From Thiomargarita sp. (lineage in GTDB: Bacteria; Pseudomonadota; Gammaproteobacteria; Beggiatoales; Beggiatoaceae): a DNA stretch of 10,301 bases. Made by a program: the position numbers and the translations under genes. The stretch is from NCBI GenBank assembly GCA_023144675.1, contig JAGLFE010000420.1, positions 1 through 10,301 of the forward strand, given 5' to 3'. The notes under the pieces were generated by a model, which was given only the letters and a program-made list of their open reading frames with translations, did no database searches and was not told where the DNA came from. Below are positions 5,699 to 10,301 of this stretch, in pieces; position 1 is the first letter of the stretch, and every line of letters starts with the position of its first letter.

Positions 5699-6844
5699 TT
5701 ATAGAATATGATTAATATTGGTTTCGATGAATGTGATTACTTTATTAATATTTGTTGGAGTTGTAGGTAAATTGACTATATGTTGAGCGATAAAAGTAGC
5801 CACTGGAAATGATTTTTTATCAAATTGCCAAGCAGTTAAATCTCCAATAACAGGATGTAACGGAGAAATAAACCAATCACCAAGTTCGATTCGATTCTTT
5901 TCGGCTAATTTTAAAAATGAATCCCTATCCTTGACTAAAATTGGATATTTCAAAAATCCATGGTTGTCAAATAAATTCTGATTAACATAAATTTTACCAA
6001 GTTTTTGCAACAAATTACTATAAATTTTAGCATTTTGTTTACGAACTTGCATTAATTTAGTTAAATTTTTTAAATTACGTAGTCCTTCTTTAGCTTGAGC
6101 AGAACTGAAGTCTTTAAAAAAATTATTTGGCATTTTAGTGGAAGAGATTTCACCACCACTGGATGAACCTATAACTAGATTATATTTACTTAATAACCGG
6201 TATAATTTTACCAATGTCCAATAGCTGAAATCATTGATTATATATCGCTTTACAAAATATAAGGCTTTTAAACTTAAACCATCTTTCAAGCTAGGCAAAT
6301 ATTTTTTTGGTTCTAATTGGGCTAAATTGGCAACGATTTTTGCTGATTTAGTGATAGCAAAACCACCAATTCCAGTTGAAAATGGTTTATTCCACTGTGT
6401 AGAAAAAAAAGCTGCATCACAAAATTGCCCATTAGGCTTTCCCCGATAAAAACCACCAAAACCATGCGTGCAATCTTCAATTGTGTGCAAATTATAACGT
6501 TTAGCAATATTTATTAAAGCTCCTAAATCAGAAGATAAACCGTAGGTATTTTGGCAAATAATAACTTTGGTTTTATCCGTAATCGCTGCTTCCACTTTAG
6601 TTATATCCATATTGTATGTAGATTCACAAATATCAACATAAACTGGATTAGCTCCTAAATAAATAATGGCATTTGGAACCACTACACAAGTGTAAGCAGG
6701 AAGGATAATTTCATCGTTTGGTTTAATCCCCATCGCTTTTAATATCGCATATAACGCTACCCGCCCTTTCCAATAGAGGAAAATGTTATTTTGCTTATAA
6801 TCTATGTATTGGGCTATTTGATCTTTAAATTGATTTTTTTTCAT
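5699..6844 (-). CDS. DegT/DnrJ/EryC1/StrS family PLP aminotransferase
   Basis: A 381-residue fold-type I PLP enzyme of the family that transaminates keto-sugars or related carbonyl compounds, often in cell-surface glycan or antibiotic sugar pathways. GRVALYAIL (27-35) and EIILPAYTCVVVPNAI (45-60) match the N-terminal cofactor region. EDCTHGFGG (123-131) supplies the PLP-ring aspartate, Asp124, with His127 near the position where many members have Gln. FFSTQWNKPFSTGIGG (146-161) places the Schiff-base lysine at Lys153. The central part (about 178-250) is variable. All key residues for catalysis are present. It stands without other sugar-nucleotide genes, so its substrate cannot be inferred from context; its only partner is the HMA gene 19 bases downstream. 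No Shine-Dalgarno precedes the ATG at 6842-6844. Length is typical of the family. Confidence 0.9.
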   Translation of the reverse strand: MKKNQFKDQIAQYIDYKQNNIFLYWKGRVALYAILKAMGIKPNDEIILPAYTCVVVPNAIIYLGANPVYVDICESTYNMDITKVEAAITDKTKVIICQNTYGLSSDLGALINIAKRYNLHTIEDCTHGFGGFYRGKPNGQFCDAAFFSTQWNKPFSTGIGGFAITKSAKIVANLAQLEPKKYLPSLKDGLSLKALYFVKRYIINDFSYWTLVKLYRLLSKYNLVIGSSSGGEISSTKMPNNFFKDFSSAQAKEGLRNLKNLTKLMQVRKQNAKIYSNLLQKLGKIYVNQNLFDNHGFLKYPILVKDRDSFLKLAEKNRIELGDWFISPLHPVIGDLTAWQFDKKSFPVATFIAQHIVNLPTTPTNINKVITFIETNINHIL

Positions 6845-6901
6845 TAATAAATTTGTTATTTAACTTATTCAATTTTTCAGGTTTTTACCGCCTGTTTGGT
6901 C

Positions 6902-7091
6902 TTAAAATTTAGCTCGTTTTAACTCATCTTTTTCAAGCAGAACTATATTTCCAAGACGATCTCAGCTATGTTTGTTAATATCTTTACCAAAATATTCATA
7001 CCAAGCTTTGTTCAGGAATACCAATTATTTTGATACCATTATAGAATAAAGTAGTGGTAAACTTGTCAAATATTTGATACTTAACGAATTT
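6902..7091 (-). pseudogene. Probable remnant of an unidentified gene
   Basis: Two overlapping minus-strand frames without proper starts read like pieces of one protein broken by a frameshift and stops. The upstream piece (7091 down to 6996) contains FYNGIKIIGIPEQ. The downstream piece (7024 down to 6902) contains NKAWYEYFGKDINKHS, then an in-frame TGA at 6962-6964, then DRLGNIVLLEKDELKR. The RLGNIVLLEK stretch recalls the conserved end of DUF1524/HNH nuclease domains (a GNLTLLEK-like motif), but this is a faint resemblance. It lies between the GGDEF-EAL gene and the aminotransferase. The call rests on protein-like composition only. Confidence 0.35.
7038..7069 (-). promoter_or_regulatory. Candidate promoter upstream of the aminotransferase
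   Basis: On the minus strand, perfect TTGACA (7064-7069) and TATAAT (7038-7043) hexamers are separated by 20 bases, about three more than optimal. The -35 is overlapped by a perfect 12-bp palindrome, TCAAATATTTGA (7066-7077), which could be an operator. The leader to the aminotransferase start would be near 190 bases and would cross the gene remnant. Confidence 0.35.
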
Positions 7092-7131
7092 TTATGAAAA
7101 AACACTACATTATTCAGGACTAGCAAAATTT

Positions 7132-9198
7132 TTAACCCATATTTGCAATTCGCTGACAATATTCTTTACTCCAATCAAAAAATACACTTTCTTCCATTGG
7201 ATCAGCATATAAATAACCCTGAACAAAATCGCAACCATGATCACGCAAAAAATCACGTTGTTCAGCAGTTTTAACTCCTTTAGCCGTAACGGTTAAACCC
7301 AACGCATGTGCCATATCAATAGTTGACACCGTAATTGCAGCATCTTCAGGAGAGGAAGTAATATTTTCAATAAAGGAATGGTCAATTTTGATGCCATTAA
7401 TGGGAAAACGCCTTAAATAATCTAAAAAACTATGTTCGCTACCAAAATTATCAATGGTCATAAGCACACCCATTTCTTTAAAGGTGTTGAAGGTTTTAGT
7501 AACTAAATTGGTGTCCTGTAAAGATAAATTTCGGGTTAATTCTAATTCTAAATTTTGGGGAGATAATTTAGCATTTTCAATAGCTTGTCTAACTATTTCA
7601 ATCAATTGTTGATTACGAAATTGGTGTATAGATAAATTAACGCTAATACGTTTAATTGGTAGTTTGGCATCTATACATTTTCTCAATTGTTGGCAAGCGT
7701 TATTTAATATTTTTGCTTCCAATTTAATAATTGCATCAGTATCTTCTAAAGCTGGTAAAAAATCATCGGGTAACAAAAAATAATTTTGAGAATATTGAAA
7801 ACGAATTGAGATTTCTATAGCAACTATTTCTTGAGAATATAAGTCAATTTGAGGTTGATAAAATAAAAGGAAATCGTTTCTTTTTATTGATTGGTTAATG
7901 CTGGTTTCTTTTTGGAAATGAAAAATAGCTTGTTCACGCATACGACGACTAAAGACAATATGGCAATTTTTACAATGGGCTTTTGCATTATTCATTGCGA
8001 TATTTGCATCACATAATAAATCGGTTGCTTCTTTTTGGCTTGTATAATAGGCAATGCCAATGCTGGCTAAAATAATTATTTCATAATCGCCAATTATAAT
8101 AGGTTTGGTTAAAATTTTAGTAATAGTTGCCGCCAAATAGGTTGCAACAGCTAAATTTTCCATATTTTCCAACAGAATCATAAACTCGTTGCCAGAATGC
8201 GCTAGTACATTGTTGTCAACTTTTATACAATCTTGTAATCGTTCTGCAACCGCCATTAATAACCAATCGCCCATATCATGTCCTAAACCAGCATTAATTG
8301 TTTTAATTCTATCTAAGTCAAGATATAAAACTGCAATTCGATAATTTTTCTGTTTTTTGGCGCATTGTATGGCTTTATCCACCATATCGGTAAATAAATA
8401 GCGGTTGGGTAATCCAGTTAAACGGCTGTAGATAGAAGTGGAAGTTAATTGTTGCTTTAAATCTTGACATTCATAAGAATTTTGTCCTTCAATTAAAATA
8501 TTAATAACTTCTGCTTTTTTATTACTGATAGGAGTTAATTGAACATGTACACTAGATATTTCACCATTGTTCTGTTGAATTTCAATTTCACAATAGGCAA
8601 TATTATTTTGGACGGCACTAATAAATGCGGCTTTAATTTGATTTTGGTTTTTAGGTGAATAAGCTAATGCTGGAATTTCCCAAAATATTTGTTCTGCTAT
8701 TGCTTCATGTTTTGTTCCCATTATATTTAATGCAATTGGATTAGCTTCTTGTAAAATACCTGTAGTACTGATTAGCACCATAAAACCAATTGAGTTATTA
8801 AATATATTTTGGAAAGTTTTTTCTTGTTTATTTAAGTTAATTGTTTTAGATAAGTATTGAATAGTACGTTCTAAAATAAAAAAATTTAATTTTTCTATTG
8901 GCAGAATTTCAATATATGTTCTATTTGTTAATATCGAACTAATATCTTCCGAATTTTTAATAACTAAAACTATTGGCACTAACCTATATTCTGATAAATC
9001 AGTTATAAATTGTGCTTGCTGTCTATCATCTGAATTGTAGCTAATCAAGTAAACATTATAAAAATCTTGCTTAATTTGTTGCAAAGCAGCTTCATAATTA
9101 GGTGCCCATTGAATATGTAATTTAGTAGTTTGATCATCAATTAAACGATAAATTTTTACATAATCTTGGGCATTTTCTTCTATTAGCAAAATGCGCAT
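7132..9198 (-). CDS. Pseudo-receiver-PAS-GGDEF-EAL protein, probably a c-di-GMP effector
   Basis: A 688-residue cytoplasmic protein with no membrane segment. Residues 1-115 look like a response-regulator receiver (MRILLIEEN start), but the phospho-acceptor Asp is replaced, probably by Ser53. A PAS domain follows (about 125-240), then GGDEF (about 255-420) and EAL (about 435-680). The GGDEF signature is SGNEF (335-339), with Asp to Asn, and no RxxD inhibitory site is seen (K326 and N329 instead). In EAL the motif is EIS (462-464). N521, E553, D583, K604 and Q660 are kept, but the second Asp of DDFG is Asn584, and the EGVE general-base Glu and its partner are Lys640 and Lys643. Both enzymatic domains are thus likely inactive, leaving nucleotide binding or protein contact as the probable role, as in LapD- or FimX-type proteins. 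It starts 49 bases after the Uma2 gene; no Shine-Dalgarno is visible. Confidence 0.93.
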   Translation of the reverse strand: MRILLIEENAQDYVKIYRLIDDQTTKLHIQWAPNYEAALQQIKQDFYNVYLISYNSDDRQQAQFITDLSEYRLVPIVLVIKNSEDISSILTNRTYIEILPIEKLNFFILERTIQYLSKTINLNKQEKTFQNIFNNSIGFMVLISTTGILQEANPIALNIMGTKHEAIAEQIFWEIPALAYSPKNQNQIKAAFISAVQNNIAYCEIEIQQNNGEISSVHVQLTPISNKKAEVINILIEGQNSYECQDLKQQLTSTSIYSRLTGLPNRYLFTDMVDKAIQCAKKQKNYRIAVLYLDLDRIKTINAGLGHDMGDWLLMAVAERLQDCIKVDNNVLAHSGNEFMILLENMENLAVATYLAATITKILTKPIIIGDYEIIILASIGIAYYTSQKEATDLLCDANIAMNNAKAHCKNCHIVFSRRMREQAIFHFQKETSINQSIKRNDFLLFYQPQIDLYSQEIVAIEISIRFQYSQNYFLLPDDFLPALEDTDAIIKLEAKILNNACQQLRKCIDAKLPIKRISVNLSIHQFRNQQLIEIVRQAIENAKLSPQNLELELTRNLSLQDTNLVTKTFNTFKEMGVLMTIDNFGSEHSFLDYLRRFPINGIKIDHSFIENITSSPEDAAITVSTIDMAHALGLTVTAKGVKTAEQRDFLRDHGCDFVQGYLYADPMEESVFFDWSKEYCQRIANMG

Positions 9199-9247
9199 AT
9201 TAATTATTTATAAACTTTTTTTCCAAATTTATTAAAGAATATCAGTT

Positions 9248-9895
9248 TTATGAAGTCAATAATTGTTGTCTAACATAAGTTCTAAATTCTCGCATCGTTT
9301 TGTTTCTGCCAATGGCTTTGCTTTTTTGTAAATATTCAGGAATCATAGAAACTACTGGAATTTTAGGAAAATGAACACTTGTATTTGATAAGCTATAATG
9401 ACCTTCTTGAAGCACACTAATTTCTAATTGTTGACCATCATATCGCCAAAGTTCCTTCACCCCCAATGCTTCATAGTTATCAAAATGTGTTCGCGAACTA
9501 ATATCAATTTCAATAGCTAAGTCTGGTGGTGGATCGATGGTTAAATCGATTCTGTCTTTACCTCTAACTAGTGCTTCATTTTTAATATAAAAGCATTCAT
9601 CAGCTTCAACACCTTGTTTCATCTTTTCATTTTTAAATGTGGTTGAACCTAAAGCCCAAAAATCAACGTCCATTTCTTCAAGCATAATTTCAACTAAATT
9701 ACTAATAATTTTTTTCCCAAATTCATGAATTGCGAGTGGTGACATAAATTCTAACATTCCTTTACTATAAGAAATTCTGGTTGCACGTTTTTCTCCTAAA
9801 TTGTCTAAAATTTTTTCAAACATAGACCAATTAACATCTTTTAAAAGTAAATTTTGTCCAGGTTTTATAATAATTTGTTCAAAGGCTAACTGCAT
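9248..9895 (-). CDS. Uma2 family (DUF820) protein with PD-(D/E)XK nuclease-like fold
   Basis: A 215-residue member of a family abundant in cyanobacteria and filamentous sulfur bacteria. The fold is that of restriction-type PD-(D/E)XK nucleases; the biological role is unknown, and many copies per genome are usual. Visible signatures are SPLAIHEFGKKI (52-63) with the conserved His, GVEADECFYI (95-104) with Asp99, PPDLAIEIDISS (123-134) with Asp125 and Glu129, and the C-terminal GVKELWRYD (145-153). The acidic residues of the fold are kept. The C-terminal tail from about 190 is basic. AGGAG (9904-9908 on the complement), eight bases before the ATG, fixes the start. The gene begins 34 bases after proA ends and is likely co-transcribed with it, though no functional link is evident. 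Family assignment is firm; nuclease activity is not established. Confidence 0.9.
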   Translation of the reverse strand: MQLAFEQIIIKPGQNLLLKDVNWSMFEKILDNLGEKRATRISYSKGMLEFMSPLAIHEFGKKIISNLVEIMLEEMDVDFWALGSTTFKNEKMKQGVEADECFYIKNEALVRGKDRIDLTIDPPPDLAIEIDISSRTHFDNYEALGVKELWRYDGQQLEISVLQEGHYSLSNTSVHFPKIPVVSMIPEYLQKSKAIGRNKTMREFRTYVRQQLLTS

Positions 9896-9929
9896 ATTTC
9901 TATCTCCTAATAATTACGACAATTTTACA

Positions 9930-10301
9930 TCAAGACCGAGTATGTCCATCACCAAATACAACAAATTTTTGTGAAGTCAAACCCTCTAAACCCACCGGAC
10001 CGCGTGCATGAAATTTATCAGTGCTAATTCCAATTTCCGCCCCTAGACCATATTCAAAGCCATCGGCAAAGCGCGTAGAAGCATTCACCATTACCGAACT
10101 CGAATCCACTTCGGTTAAAAATTGTCTTGCGCATGTCCAATTCTCCGTGATAATGCTATCCGTATGTTGCGAACTATATTGATTAATATGCTCAATAGCC
10201 GCTTTGACATTTTCTACAATTTTAATTGATAAAATAGGAGCTAAATATTCCGTTTCCCAATCTTCTTCAGTTGCCGCTTTCATATTTGGAAATAAAGCTT
10301 G
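9930..10301 (-). CDS. proA: Gamma-glutamyl phosphate reductase (ProA), C-terminal part
   Basis: This is the NADPH-dependent second enzyme of proline synthesis, reducing gamma-glutamyl phosphate to glutamate semialdehyde in the cytoplasm. Only the last 123 residues are in the window; the frame stays open through the right edge (QALFPNMKAAT), so the ATG at 10281-10283 is an internal methionine and not the start. Matches to E. coli ProA include EYLAPILSIKIV, AIEHINQYSSQHTDSI, VNASTRFADG, EYGLGAEIGIST and HARGPVGLEGLTS. The catalytic cysteine lies upstream of the visible part. The protein ends normally with a TGA at 9930-9932. The Uma2 gene follows after 34 bases on the same strand. No proB is in view. 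Confidence 0.97.
   Translation of the reverse strand, partial: QALFPNMKAATEEDWETEYLAPILSIKIVENVKAAIEHINQYSSQHTDSIITENWTCARQFLTEVDSSSVMVNASTRFADGFEYGLGAEIGISTDKFHARGPVGLEGLTSQKFVVFGDGHTRS

Noticed and set aside
6234..6507. Open frames at 6234-6449 (plus) and 6322-6507 (minus)
   Set aside because: Both are out-of-frame shadows of the aminotransferase at its PLP-lysine region.
7051..7108. GTAGTG and CACTAC inverted repeat flanking the 12-bp palindrome
   Set aside because: Only six bases, 46 apart, and not centred on the palindrome, so no single structure or operator is implied.
1..10301. CRISPR array, tRNA, rRNA, insertion sequence or phage genes
   Set aside because: No regularly spaced repeats, cloverleaf-like segments, transposase motifs or phage structural proteins were seen on either strand.

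Overview
The window is AT-rich chromosomal DNA (roughly a third G+C by eye) from a bacterium that looks gammaproteobacterial. NuoF, the DNA polymerase III sliding clamp and ProA read like gammaproteobacterial versions. A Uma2 (DUF820) protein, a PAS-GGDEF-EAL protein and very low-GC spacers together recall filamentous sulfur oxidisers of the Beggiatoa/Thiotrichales type. That placement is inference; no rRNA or other marker is present.

Layout, left to right. (1) 1-2148, minus strand: nuoF, cut by the left edge, preceded by a lone dimethylglycine N-methyltransferase of the glycine-betaine pathway where nuoE might be expected. (2) 2208-3450, minus: dnaN with its own terminator and without dnaA or recF beside it. 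(3) 3451-3951: a geneless spacer of only about 14% G+C. (4) 3952-5368, plus: an unrecognised three-gene island. It holds a 119-aa protein with eight leucines at exact seven-residue spacing, then two tandem paralogues of 137 aa with paired acidic TerB/EF-hand-like loops. It is the only plus-strand block and the least explained part of the window. (5) 5461-6844, minus: a DegT/StrS-type aminotransferase followed 19 bases later by a small CxxC metal-binding (HMA) protein. (6) 6902-7091: probable debris of a lost gene. (7) 7132-10301, minus: the 3' part of proA, a Uma2 protein, and a 688-aa receiver-PAS-GGDEF-EAL protein in which all three signalling modules have lost key residues.

Housekeeping genes (nuoF, dnaN, proA) alternate with accessory genes, so this looks like a much-rearranged chromosome rather than one operon or a mobile element. 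No tRNA, rRNA, CRISPR array, insertion sequence or phage gene was seen. The best candidates for something undescribed are the leucine-zipper/tandem-paralogue island and the triply degenerate GGDEF-EAL protein, which is more likely a c-di-GMP sensor than an enzyme.
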